Below are positions 17,979 through 26,784 of a stretch of 44,110 bases of DNA, in pieces. The position numbers and the translations under genes were made by a program. Position 1 is the first letter of the stretch. Every line of letters starts with the position of its first letter. Source of the stretch: Candidatus Bathyarchaeota archaeon (lineage in GTDB: Archaea; Thermoproteota; Bathyarchaeia; TCS64; B23); contig CALEIY010000147.1 in NCBI GenBank assembly GCA_937898665.1, forward strand, positions 1-44,110. Reading direction: 5' to 3'. The notes under the pieces are model-generated. The model ran no database searches and had not been told where the DNA came from. It saw only the letters and a program-made list of their open reading frames with translations.

Positions 17979-19391
17979 TCAGCTGAGGAGGTCTCGAAGC
18001 TCCTCAAGCGCCCTGAGAACCTTACGCCCCTTCTCCGTCAATCTGAGGTATCGCCTCTTCCCCTTAAGCCTGGAGGCGATGAGGCCTCTCTCCTCTAGGT
18101 ATGAGATGTGCTGATATACGGCTCCGAGGGTCATGCCCCTGCCAAGCCTCTTCCACAGCTCATATCCATAGGTCTCCCCCTCCTCCAGCAGCCTCAGGAT
18201 GCGCTCCTTCGTTGTGAGCCTCGATGTGAGGCTTGGATGTCGACGCCTCATCCTCAATCCCCTAAGTATGTCATCGGTCTTTAGGCCGCTGCTGGCGATG
18301 AGGCAGACAACCCTCTCATCGCCGTCGATCTCCCCTGAGTCGAGGAGGGTCTTAAGGCTGGCCACCGTGGCTGCGCTCGCCGGCTCCGCGAAGACCCCCT
18401 CTAGGCGGGCGATGGTCTTCTCCATCTCAAGCATCTCATCATCGCTGATGGAGACGGCTAGGCCACCCGACTCCCTAACCGCCTTGAGGGCGAGTTCACC
18501 GTAGATGGGTGAGGCAACCCTTATGGGCGTGGCGCCCGTGGAGGCCTCCTCCACCTCCACGGGCTTCTCAAGGCCAAGCCTGAAGGCCTCGGTGATGGGT
18601 GGACAGCCCTCAGCTTGAACCCCGATGAGTCTGGGGGGATCCTCCATCCAGCCCATCGCCTTCATCTCACCATAGCCCTTCCATAGGGAGTGGATGGTGG
18701 CTCCGCTACCCATGGCGGCGACAACGACGTCGGCCTCAGCCCCCTGTTCATGAAGCTCATAGGAGATGGTCTTCAACGCCTCTATCGTCAGCGGGTTCAG
18801 CTCGGCGGTCGCCTGATACCATCCATGCCTCTCCACCATCTCCACCGACAGCCTAATCGCCTCCTCTATGCTGCTACACTGCTCCTCTATGTAGGCGTCA
18901 TAGGCTATCATCTGAGCCAGCTTACCCATATCAACATCTCTTGGGATTAGAAGATGACACTCGATGTCCACCTTCGCTGAGTAGGCGGCGAGGGAGGCGC
19001 CCTGATTCCCATTCGTCGCGCAGACGATGGCGTCGAAGCCCCTACTATAGGCGTCTGAGATGAGGAGGGCGCCAGGCCTATCCTTAAAGGAGTTCGTCGG
19101 GTTCCGAGTCTCATCCTTCAGCATCAAGTTCCTCAATCCGAGGGCCTCACCGAGTCTCTCAGCCCTGTGGAGCGGCGTCCCACCCTCACCTAGGCTTATG
19201 GCCCTATCAACCCTTGGGAGAAGAGGCCTATACCTCCAGAAGTTGATAGGCCCCTTAAGCCGCACATCCCTGAGATACTCTGGGTTGAAGACATATTCCA
19301 GCAGGCCTCCGCATCGTAGGCATCTATTCCAGGGTGTAGGCTCAGCCTCAGCCCCGCATCTGGAACACCTCAACTGATAGGGGGTCTCCAT
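17979..19391 (-). CDS. thrC: Threonine synthase fused to C-terminal PadR-like winged-helix domain
   Basis: PLP enzyme motifs (LMLKDETRNPTNSFKDRP, CATNGNQGASLAAY, GSGATIHSLWKGY) and C-terminal TTKERILRLLEEGETYGYELWKRLGRGMTLGAVYQHISYLEERGLIASRLKGKRRYLRLTEKGRKVL. Confidence 0.9.
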   Translation of the reverse strand: METPYQLRCSRCGAEAEPTPWNRCLRCGGLLEYVFNPEYLRDVRLKGPINFWRYRPLLPRVDRAISLGEGGTPLHRAERLGEALGLRNLMLKDETRNPTNSFKDRPGALLISDAYSRGFDAIVCATNGNQGASLAAYSAKVDIECHLLIPRDVDMGKLAQMIAYDAYIEEQCSSIEEAIRLSVEMVERHGWYQATAELNPLTIEALKTISYELHEQGAEADVVVAAMGSGATIHSLWKGYGEMKAMGWMEDPPRLIGVQAEGCPPITEAFRLGLEKPVEVEEASTGATPIRVASPIYGELALKAVRESGGLAVSISDDEMLEMEKTIARLEGVFAEPASAATVASLKTLLDSGEIDGDERVVCLIASSGLKTDDILRGLRMRRRHPSLTSRLTTKERILRLLEEGETYGYELWKRLGRGMTLGAVYQHISYLEERGLIASRLKGKRRYLRLTEKGRKVLRALEELRDLLS

Positions 19392-19404
19392 CGACGTATG
19401 GAGA
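19385..19404. promoter_or_regulatory. Inverted repeat overlapping the thrC-PadR start codon
   Basis: TCTCCAT-CGACGT-ATGGAGA; minus-strand start codon is within the left arm. Confidence 0.45.
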
Positions 19405-19477
19405 TAACCGTCAGTAGGGTTTAAGTGTTAGGAGTCGACACCCTTTTTACCCCCTCTCCTAATGGTGGTTTGAAAGC

Positions 19478-19780
19478 TTGAGGATCGTGGAGCTGAGACC
19501 TGGAATGGAGGGCGTAGACCTCAAGGTGAGGATAATCAATCTGAAGAATCCTAGGAGGGTGAAGACAGCGAGGGGTTTGGAGCATCTACTCGTCGAGGGG
19601 GAGGTCGAAGACGGGACGGGTAGGGCGCTCCTCAACGTCTGGAATGAATCCATAAGGCAGCTTGAGGGCGTAGGGGAAGGCTCCATCGTGGAGTTGAGGA
19701 ACTGCTTCATCACCTCCTTCCAGGGAGTTATACACATCAATATCGGCAGAGAATCCGAGATCAGGCTGGTGAGGGAATGA
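19478..19780 (+). CDS. OB-fold single-stranded nucleic-acid-binding (SSB/RPA-like) protein
   Basis: ~100 aa, pattern DLKVRIINLKNPRRVKT..VEGEVEDGTGRALLNVWNESI similar to archaeal SSB/OB folds; TTG start. Confidence 0.75.
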   Translation: MRIVELRPGMEGVDLKVRIINLKNPRRVKTARGLEHLLVEGEVEDGTGRALLNVWNESIRQLEGVGEGSIVELRNCFITSFQGVIHINIGRESEIRLVRE

Positions 19781-20352
19781 ACCTCCAGGAGCTCCTAAGA
19801 AATCTCAGGGAGGAGGTGAGAATGCTCTTACCCGAGGGTGGAACCCACGGCTATGAGCATACGGAACGCGTCTTCAGGCTCGCCCTCCATATAGGTCAGA
19901 GGGTGAATGCGGATTTAGGTATACTACTCCCCGCAGCCCTCCTCCATGATATAGGTAGAGGGGAGATCGACCACGCCGAGGCTGGGGCGAGGAGGGCTAG
20001 GGAGATCCTGGGGAGAATAGGCCTTAAACCCGATAGGATCGAGGCCATCGTCGAGGCTATTGAGACCCACAGCTTCAGTGGGGGGAGAGCGCCGAGAACC
20101 CTTGAGGCGAAGGTGTTATCCGACGCCGACAAGCTGGACGCCATGGGAGCCATAGGCATCTACAGGGCCGCAACCTACAGCGGGGAGCATCAAAGACCCA
20201 TAGAGGGTTTTATACAGCATTTCCATGAGAAGCTGCTGAGGCTTAGGGAGCTGCTATATACCGAGGAGGCGAGGAGGATGGCGGAGGAGCGGCATAGATT
20301 CATGCTCCAATACCTTGAGCAGCTGGAGAGGGAGCTAAACCTCGAAACCTAA
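19777..20352 (+). CDS. HD-domain phosphohydrolase
   Basis: HxxxVxR / HD / H..SF motifs: GYEHTERVF, ALLHDIGRGEIDHAEAGA, AIETHSF, LSDADKLDAMGA. Confidence 0.88.
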   Translation: MNLQELLRNLREEVRMLLPEGGTHGYEHTERVFRLALHIGQRVNADLGILLPAALLHDIGRGEIDHAEAGARRAREILGRIGLKPDRIEAIVEAIETHSFSGGRAPRTLEAKVLSDADKLDAMGAIGIYRAATYSGEHQRPIEGFIQHFHEKLLRLRELLYTEEARRMAEERHRFMLQYLEQLERELNLET

Positions 20353-20900
20353 CGGCTCCAAGGCCTGTAGAGATCGTGGCTGAATCCAAGCTGCTCAAGG
20401 ATTTTCCCCACTATGAAATCTACAAGCTCCCTCACGCTCTCAGGTTTATGGTAGAAGGCTGGTGAGGCCGGTAGGACTCTAACCCCTAATAGGCTGAGCC
20501 TATAGAGATTTCTGAGGTGTATGGGGCTTAGGGGGGTCTCCCTGGGAACAACTATCAGCCTCCTCCCCTCCTTGATCTGGACGTCGGCGGCCCTGGTGAT
20601 GAGATTGTCAGCATAGCCGTTGGCGATGGCCGCCACCGTCTTCATCGAGGCTGGGACGATGACCATGCCATCGACCTTGAAGGAGCCGCTGGTTGGTGAA
20701 GCCATGAGGTCGCTGGGGTCATAGACCCTATCGGCTAGGGCTTCTAAAGCCTCCATGCCTCCAAGCTCCTCCTCGGCCACAAGTCTACCCGCATCGCTGA
20801 CTATGAGGTGGATCTCCACATCTCTCTTCCTCAGCTCTTCGAGAAGTCTCTTGGCGTAGATGACGCCGCTCGCCCCCGTCACGGCGACGATGAGCCTCAT
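20349..20900 (-). CDS. ubiX: UbiX-type flavin prenyltransferase
   Basis: MRLIVAVTGASGVIYAKRLLEEL, VPASMKTVAAIANGYADNLITRAADV, KEGRRLIVVPRETPLSPIHLRNL; ATG at 20900 chosen over track start 20945. Confidence 0.93.
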   Translation of the reverse strand: MRLIVAVTGASGVIYAKRLLEELRKRDVEIHLIVSDAGRLVAEEELGGMEALEALADRVYDPSDLMASPTSGSFKVDGMVIVPASMKTVAAIANGYADNLITRAADVQIKEGRRLIVVPRETPLSPIHLRNLYRLSLLGVRVLPASPAFYHKPESVRELVDFIVGKILEQLGFSHDLYRPWSR

Positions 20901-20923
20901 CGCTCTCAGAGGCATCGCCAATC

Positions 20924-20930
20924 TATAAAA
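20924..20930. promoter_or_regulatory. Central TATA element shared by divergent ubiX and racemase genes
   Basis: TATAAAA, centre 27 nt from both start codons (20900 minus, 20954 plus). Confidence 0.5.
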
Positions 20931-20953
20931 GGGGTTTGACGTCATTCATCAAT

Positions 20954-21598
20954 ATGCGTATCAGGGTTGTCGTCCCCATAACCGGATTGACACCCGAGGC
21001 CATAGAGGAGAGGTTGAGGTATCTCAGGAGCATAGCTGACCCTGGAACTGAGGTGGAGATGACTCCGATTAGGGTGGGGCCTCCGGCGATCGAGTCTAGG
21101 GTAGACGAGGTGGAGGCGGGGCCAGAGGTTTTGAGGCTGGTTAAGGAGGCTGAGGAGGAGGGATGCGACGCTGTCATCATCTGGTGTGGAGGCGACCCAG
21201 CCCTGGAGGCCGCTAGGGAGCTGGTGGATATACCCGTCATAGGCCCTGGGGAGGCGATGAGGCTCCTGGCCTCCATGTGCGGCGAGAAGCCCTGCTGCAT
21301 CGTCCCCGATATACCCGTTTTGGAGATGCGTAGAGACTTAGAGAGGACTGTGGAGGTTTTGAAGAGGATGATCCGTGAACGAATCGAGAGGGGTGAGGGG
21401 GACTCCTTCTACCTTGGCTGCCTAGCCCTCTGGGGTCTGGGCCGACGGCTCCGTGAGGAGTTGGGGATCCCCGTCATAGATGGAGCTGAGGCCTCGCTGA
21501 AGATGGCTGAGCTGGCTGTGAAGCTGGGCCTAAAACCGAGTAGGGTGGCCTACCCAAAGTATCCCCCCGCTCATAGGAGTGCTGACTACCCTGACTGA
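20954..21598 (+). CDS. Asp/Glu/hydantoin racemase family protein
   Basis: MRIRVVVPITGLTPE.. and DAVIIWCGGDPALEAARELVDIPVIGPGEAM; ATG 20954. Confidence 0.78.
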   Translation: MRIRVVVPITGLTPEAIEERLRYLRSIADPGTEVEMTPIRVGPPAIESRVDEVEAGPEVLRLVKEAEEEGCDAVIIWCGGDPALEAARELVDIPVIGPGEAMRLLASMCGEKPCCIVPDIPVLEMRRDLERTVEVLKRMIRERIERGEGDSFYLGCLALWGLGRRLREELGIPVIDGAEASLKMAELAVKLGLKPSRVAYPKYPPAHRSADYPD

Positions 21599-21879
21599 GG
21601 CTTCGGCGGATTCGCCGGCTCGATGCAGATGTAGAGGATGTTGTTGCCTCTGATGAAGACGTTTCCATAGTTGGTGACCACTCCCTCGCTGTTATATTCC
21701 TTCGCCCCCTCCAGTAGGACGTTCATGTAGCCGTCAGCCCTAATCATCCTGCCCCAGTAGGTATCCCTGCTCTTTAGGCAGACGACGACGTTACTCCCCA
21801 CGCTCTTTATCAGGACGTTGAGGGGCTTCTTACTAGGCTCTAAGCTCGGCACGGGAGGCCCCGTATATGACCCCCTCAC
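21586..21879 (-). CDS. Sm-like (Lsm) RNA-binding protein
   Basis: Sm1/Sm2-like: KPLNVLIKSVGSNVVVCLKSRDTYWGRMIRADGYMNVLLEGA and YGNVFIRGNNILYI. Confidence 0.9.
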   Translation of the reverse strand: MRGSYTGPPVPSLEPSKKPLNVLIKSVGSNVVVCLKSRDTYWGRMIRADGYMNVLLEGAKEYNSEGVVTNYGNVFIRGNNILYICIEPANPPKPQSG

Positions 21880-21886
21880 TCCCCCT

Positions 21887-22501
21887 TTAAAGCTTTCTCA
21901 GTTTACCTTCAAAGACCGCTATGACGACCCAATCTCTCAAATTCTCGTCTGGGGGCATGGTAATTGGCTTTAGGCCGGAGCTCCTGAGAAGGCTTAGGAA
22001 TCTCTCCCTGCTGAAGGACTTCTTCAATGCCGTTATGATTAGCTTCCCCCCATCCTTTGAGACCCTAACCATCTCCCCCACGGCTTTAAGTGGGTTTGGG
22101 GTGTTGTTGATGAGGGTTATGGCGAAGATATATCGATAGACGCCGTCTCTGAAGGGGAGGTTCTCGGCGTCCCCGAGGATGAGATGTTTCCCCCTCAACC
22201 CCTTTCGGCGGGCTGTGGAGATGAGGGAGGATGAGAAGTCGAGGCCTACAGCCTCCACATTAAGCCGCTCCAGGAGGAGGCCCGTTCCGCAGCCGTTGTC
22301 GAGGGCTATGCCCTCGATACACTCTAGATGTGATAGGAAGCTCTCATACTTCTCCTCCTGCTCCCCCTTGTATAGGGCCTCATAGAGGCCTCCGCCCATG
22401 CTGTTGAAGGCCTCCATGATACGCCTCTTCTCCTCGAACCCCCTCTTCGCCTCAAAATTCTGAGACAAAGAGGCGGGGATAACCATGTCTAAACCCTTCA
22501 A
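21887..22501 (-). CDS. Class I SAM-dependent methyltransferase
   Basis: ALDNGCGTGLLLERL motif I, AVGLDFSSSLI, GDAENLPFRDGVYRYIF. Confidence 0.87.
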   Translation of the reverse strand: MKGLDMVIPASLSQNFEAKRGFEEKRRIMEAFNSMGGGLYEALYKGEQEEKYESFLSHLECIEGIALDNGCGTGLLLERLNVEAVGLDFSSSLISTARRKGLRGKHLILGDAENLPFRDGVYRYIFAITLINNTPNPLKAVGEMVRVSKDGGKLIITALKKSFSRERFLSLLRSSGLKPITMPPDENLRDWVVIAVFEGKLRKL

Positions 22502-22526
22502 CCGATTACCTGAAGGCTGGAAACCG

Positions 22527-22533
22527 TTTTAAA
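22527..22533. promoter_or_regulatory. Central TATA element shared by divergent methyltransferase and ilvD genes
   Basis: TTTTAAA, 29 nt and 28 nt from start codons 22501 (minus) and 22558 (plus). Confidence 0.5.
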
Positions 22534-22557
22534 CTCTTATCCTCACCTCTAAGAAAC

Positions 22558-24240
22558 ATGAGCAGCCCCAGATGGAGGAGTAGCAGAGTCCTAGATGGCC
22601 TCAGCCGAGGCATCCATAGATCGCTGCTAAAGGGGGTTGGCCTCACCGACGAGGAGCTCAGGAGACCCCTCATCGCCATCGTCAACTCCTGGAACGAGAT
22701 CGTCCCAGGGCATTTCCACCTGAAGCTGCTGGCGGAGATGGTGAAGAGGGGCGTCCTCGAGGCTGGTGGGACCCCGCTGGAGTTCAATACCATCGCAGTC
22801 TGCGACGGCATCGCCATGGGGCATGAGGGTATGCGTATGTCCCTGCCCAGCAGGGAGATCATCGCCGACTCGATAGAGGTGATGATAGAGGCCCACGGCT
22901 TCGACGCCATGGTCTGCATCACTACCTGCGACAAGATAGACCCTGGGATGATGATGGCTGCCGCGAGGCTTGATATACCCACCATCTTCTGCCTCGGCGG
23001 CCCAATGGAGCCAGGCTATCCCAGGTGGGGTAGGTTTAAGGGATGCTCCATCACGGTTCAGAATCTCATGGAGGCTGAGAGCCTCGTCAGAGGCGGGAAG
23101 ATGACCCTAGAGGAGTTTAGGTATCTGGAGGACATCTGCTGTGGTGGCCCAGGGGCCTGCGGAGGGATGTTCACGGCAAACTCGATGCAGTGCCTCATAG
23201 AGGCCATCGGCATGGCCCTCCCCTACATGGCGACGGCGCCATCTATGAGCGCTCAGCGCTTCAGATTGGCCGTTGAGACGGGTAGACGCATCATGGAGCT
23301 CCTGAGGGAGGATGTGAGGCCGAGCGACATCATGACGGAGGAGGCTTTCAGAAATGCCATAGCTGTGGATATGGCCCTCGGAGGCTCGACGAATACGGTG
23401 CTACATCTACCCGCCATAGCCCATGAGTTGGGCATAGAGCTAAGCCTAGACCTCTTCGATGAGATAAGCCGTAGGACTCCTCATCTCTGCAACATGGCTC
23501 CAGCCGGCCCCTATAAGATTAGGGATCTCCACCTCGCGGGTGGAATCCCAGCGGTGATGAGGGAGCTGGGAGAACTCATCGACGGCAGCTGCCTCACCGT
23601 CTCGGGTATGAAGGTTTCGGAGATCACGGCCAAAGCCCAGGTCTGGGATAGGGAGGTGATCAGGCCGAGGAGCGACCCGGTTCACAGGGAGGGGGGCATC
23701 GCCATCCTCTATGGAAGCCTCGCCCCCGACGGCTGCGTCATAAAGGTCGCTGCTCTCCCAAGGGAGATGTGGAGGTTTGAAGGCTCGGCGAGGGTCTTCA
23801 ATCGAGAGGAGGAGGCCGTTGAGGCGATTAGGGGAGGGGGCATCAAGGAGGGGGATTTCATCATCATAAGGTATGAAGGCCCTAAGGGTGGGCCTGGGAT
23901 GAGGGAGATGTTGACGGCCACCGCCGCCCTGGTTGGTTCCGGCCTCGATAGGTCTGTGGCCCTCGCCACGGATGGACGCTTCTCGGGGGCGACTAGGGGG
24001 CCTTGCATCGGTCATATATCCCCTGAGGCCGCTGAGGGAGGCCCCATAGCCCTGGTGGAAGATGGAGATCAGATAATCCTAGACGTTGAGAGGCGGAGGC
24101 TTGACCTAATGGTCTCGGAGGGGGAGCTGGAGAGGCGTCGTCGACGTTGGACTCCACCTGAGCCTAGGGTTCGGAGGGGTTATCTGGCTCGATACTCCAG
24201 GCTCGTCTCCTCGGCAAATCGGGGGGCGGTGATGCCCTAA
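22558..24240 (+). CDS. ilvD: Dihydroxy-acid dehydratase
   Basis: SWNEIVPGHFHL, CDKIDPGMMMAAARLDIPT, CCGGPGACGGMFTANSMQCLIEAIGMALP, DGRFSGATRGPCIGHISPEAAEGGPIAL. Confidence 0.97.
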   Translation: MSSPRWRSSRVLDGLSRGIHRSLLKGVGLTDEELRRPLIAIVNSWNEIVPGHFHLKLLAEMVKRGVLEAGGTPLEFNTIAVCDGIAMGHEGMRMSLPSREIIADSIEVMIEAHGFDAMVCITTCDKIDPGMMMAAARLDIPTIFCLGGPMEPGYPRWGRFKGCSITVQNLMEAESLVRGGKMTLEEFRYLEDICCGGPGACGGMFTANSMQCLIEAIGMALPYMATAPSMSAQRFRLAVETGRRIMELLREDVRPSDIMTEEAFRNAIAVDMALGGSTNTVLHLPAIAHELGIELSLDLFDEISRRTPHLCNMAPAGPYKIRDLHLAGGIPAVMRELGELIDGSCLTVSGMKVSEITAKAQVWDREVIRPRSDPVHREGGIAILYGSLAPDGCVIKVAALPREMWRFEGSARVFNREEEAVEAIRGGGIKEGDFIIIRYEGPKGGPGMREMLTATAALVGSGLDRSVALATDGRFSGATRGPCIGHISPEAAEGGPIALVEDGDQIILDVERRRLDLMVSEGELERRRRRWTPPEPRVRRGYLARYSRLVSSANRGAVMP

Positions 24241-25757
24241 GCCTTCATCTCCCTCAGTATCTTCTTTCTCAGCGACTCCACATCGTAGAGGGGCGTTATC
24301 TTAGACTCTTCGAGGGGCCTGGCGAACTTCTTCTCCACAGCTCTCCTATGCAGAGTGTTCATGGTGCAGAAGGGTATGATGCGCCCATCTGGGACGGCGT
24401 AGTGGATGACGCATCGATTCACCCGTTCAAGGTCGAAGTTGTAGGGATCCATGAAGTGCATCGCCCCAATCATTATAAGCCTGTGATGGAGGTCGCCGAG
24501 GCTCTTATAGTCGCCTCTCCAGATTATGGGTAGAAGGAATCTCCGCAGCATGCCGAAGCTGATGTTCCTTATGGCTGCCGCAGCTATCGTCATCTTCGCC
24601 CTGGTGCTATGCCCCTCATCCACCAGCTTTGAGGCCGTCTCTATGGCCTTGAGGAAGCCGTCGACGTTTAGATGCCTCGTAATCGGCTCCACCTTATCGC
24701 CCTCTGCGACGAGGTATGTCGCCATGCCACAGTGGGGGTGGGCGCTGAAGTCTGGATAATATCGATCCTTGAGCTTGCCGACAAATCTTGCGAAGGGGAC
24801 GACCGTCGGGACGGGATACCAATCCTCCCGCTTTATGAGGCCGCCGGTCTGCTCCTCAGCCAGCCTCATCAGGTCTGGGATCGTTATCCTCATCCTTTCA
24901 CGCTCACGGCGGTTTATCCTCCCCGTTATGGAGACGGGCTGGAAGTTTACACATCGGACTATGTCCCTGTTCTCTATGGCGAAGCGGATGATGCCGCCGA
25001 TCTCCTGATCGTTTACGCCGCCGACGAGCGTCGGCACCAATACGACGCTCCTACCCCCAGCCTCCCTTATGTTCTGGAGGGCCTTAACCTTGATCTCGAA
25101 GAGGTTGAACCCCCTCGCCGCGATGTAGGGCTTCGGGGAGACGCCGTCGAATTGGAGGTAGAAGGTGTCGACGCCGGCTTTGAGGAGCTCCCTACAGTAG
25201 TCGACGCTCTCCGCCAGCAGTATGCCATTCGTATTCACCTCCACATGGTTGAAGCCGAGTCTCTTGGCCAATCGCACCAGGTCTGGGAGGTCTTCCCTCA
25301 CAGTTGGCTCGCCGCCGCTGAATTGGAGCGCCGGAGTTGGAACTGGGCGGTTCTCCCTGAGGTTTCTGAGCATGTCCTCGATCTCCTCGTAGCTTGGCTC
25401 GTAGAGGTATCCGGCTGCCCCGGCGTGGGCGAAGCAGATGGGGCATCGTAGGTTGCATCGATTTGTCACGTCGACTATGCCGAGCACCGTATGGGAGTTG
25501 TGTTCTGGGCAGAGTCCGCAGTCGTAGGGGCATCCGAGCTTCGTCTCGGTTCTTGGGTTGTCCAGCTTCCTGCCGAGGTGTTCATACTTTAGAACTCTTA
25601 TATACTGCTCGTAGTCTCCCCAGTAGAGGTCGGTCCATTCACCGTGTTCTGGGCATCTCTTCTTTATGTAGACCTTTCCCCCCTCTTCGTAGATGGTGGC
25701 GGGGAGCACCTTGAGGCATTCGGGGCAGAGGCTCTTCGTCTCCTTTATGAAGTTCAT
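24237..25757 (-). CDS. Radical SAM protein of the Tes (tetraether lipid synthase)/MJ0619-like family
   Basis: N-terminal LCPECLKVLPATIYEEGGKVYIKKRCPEHGEW, GCPYDCGLCPEHNSH, radical SAM motif CNLRCPICFA, GGEPTVREDLP. Confidence 0.85.
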   Translation of the reverse strand: MNFIKETKSLCPECLKVLPATIYEEGGKVYIKKRCPEHGEWTDLYWGDYEQYIRVLKYEHLGRKLDNPRTETKLGCPYDCGLCPEHNSHTVLGIVDVTNRCNLRCPICFAHAGAAGYLYEPSYEEIEDMLRNLRENRPVPTPALQFSGGEPTVREDLPDLVRLAKRLGFNHVEVNTNGILLAESVDYCRELLKAGVDTFYLQFDGVSPKPYIAARGFNLFEIKVKALQNIREAGGRSVVLVPTLVGGVNDQEIGGIIRFAIENRDIVRCVNFQPVSITGRINRRERERMRITIPDLMRLAEEQTGGLIKREDWYPVPTVVPFARFVGKLKDRYYPDFSAHPHCGMATYLVAEGDKVEPITRHLNVDGFLKAIETASKLVDEGHSTRAKMTIAAAAIRNISFGMLRRFLLPIIWRGDYKSLGDLHHRLIMIGAMHFMDPYNFDLERVNRCVIHYAVPDGRIIPFCTMNTLHRRAVEKKFARPLEESKITPLYDVESLRKKILREMKA

Positions 25758-25841
25758 ACGGCTTATGATTCATTTGGCTAGTTTATTTTAAGGTTATCCG
25801 AAAACTCCTCCTCAACTTGGTGTGAGAACTCTTTAAAATCT

Positions 25842-26633
25842 GTGGGGAGTAGGGTTTTGGAGTTGTCTCCAGCTGTGGGTGGGAGGGCCTTAGCTGCCCT
25901 TAGGGGTCTGGGCTTCACGGAGTATGAGGCCTCAGCCTACATCGCCCTCCTACAGCATGGAGGCCTGACGGCTTTGGAACTCAGCGAGAAGGCCTCGATT
26001 CCCTACTCCAAGGTTTATGGGGTTTTGGAGTCTCTGAGGAGGAGGGGTTGGATCGAGGTTGGTGGTGGGAGGCCGAGGGTATATTACCCAAAGTCTCCCC
26101 TCGAGGCCCTGAGGGTTGAGCGGATTAGGAGGGAGAGGAGCTTCGAGGAGCATAGGAGCGTCATCCTCGAGGAGCTTCAACCAATCTATGAGGGTAGGGG
26201 CCTGAGGGAGCGCCCCGAGGTCTGGATCATCAGGGGCCTAGGGAACATCCTCTCCAGCCTACGGAGGATGGTGGAGGAGGCGAGGAGGGAGCTGATGATC
26301 GCCCTCCCAGCGGTGGATGAGGAGCTCCTGATGCCGCTCTCAACTCCCCTCAGCCTGGCGAGGAGTAGAGGTGTGGGGATGCTCCTCCTGACGACGATGG
26401 AGGTTGCCTCAAAGCTTGGAGATTATCTCCATCACTTCGATGAGGTTAGGGTTAGAGATGAGATGTTCGGCGGCGGAATCATAGCCGATGGAGCTGAGAC
26501 GCTGCTTATACTCGATGCCACCCCAGGTGGACGCCTCGCCATCGCCTCAGATCATAAGGGGTTGACAAACATAGCGAAGATATACTTCAACCACCTTTGG
26601 AGAACGGCGAAGCCCCTGAAACTTGGACAATAA
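25842..26633 (+). CDS. TrmB-family transcriptional regulator
   Basis: LRGLGFTEYEASAYIALLQHGGLTALELSEKASIPYSKVYGVLESLRRRGWIEV; C-terminal TrmB-like domain; GTG start of track lies only ~8 nt after a TATA-like CTTTAAAA so true start may be TTG 25857/25863. Confidence 0.88.
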   Translation: MGSRVLELSPAVGGRALAALRGLGFTEYEASAYIALLQHGGLTALELSEKASIPYSKVYGVLESLRRRGWIEVGGGRPRVYYPKSPLEALRVERIRRERSFEEHRSVILEELQPIYEGRGLRERPEVWIIRGLGNILSSLRRMVEEARRELMIALPAVDEELLMPLSTPLSLARSRGVGMLLLTTMEVASKLGDYLHHFDEVRVRDEMFGGGIIADGAETLLILDATPGGRLAIASDHKGLTNIAKIYFNHLWRTAKPLKLGQ

Positions 26634-26747
26634 ATCTATCCATCAACCCCCTAAGGCATCTGCTTGGAGGATGATTATGGATGGGGATTCTATCCAAAAG
26701 GGCTGAGACCTTAAAAATCCTTCCAGGAGGAAGCTAGGGAGATCTCG

Positions 26748-26784
26748 GAGGCTTCATGAATTAAGGGGTTTCATGGATTTGGAT
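26748..26784 (+). repeat. 37-nt dispersed direct repeat, copy 1
   Basis: GAGGCTTCATGAATTAAGGGGTTTCATGGATTTGGAT; 34/37 identical to copy 2. Confidence 0.85.

Noticed and set aside
20349-20945. Overlapping divergent starts of ubiX and racemase ORFs (20936-20945)
   Set aside because: Artefact of longest-ORF calling; internal ATGs at 20900 and 20954 with a central TATA fit better.
23446-24015. 189-aa minus-strand ORF
   Set aside because: Antisense to ilvD; shadow ORF.
22558-24240. Many short ORFs in the six-frame track (60-150 aa) inside longer genes
   Set aside because: Nearly all are antisense or out-of-frame to strongly conserved genes and have no motif or promoter support.
24672-25451. 259-aa plus-strand ORF
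   Set aside because: Antisense to the radical SAM gene with intact Cys motifs; no recognisable domain.
26634-26760. Hairpin CTTCC-AGGA-GGAAG (26720-26733) as a structured RNA
   Set aside because: Short 5-bp stem, expected by chance in this composition; retained only as context for repeat copy 1.
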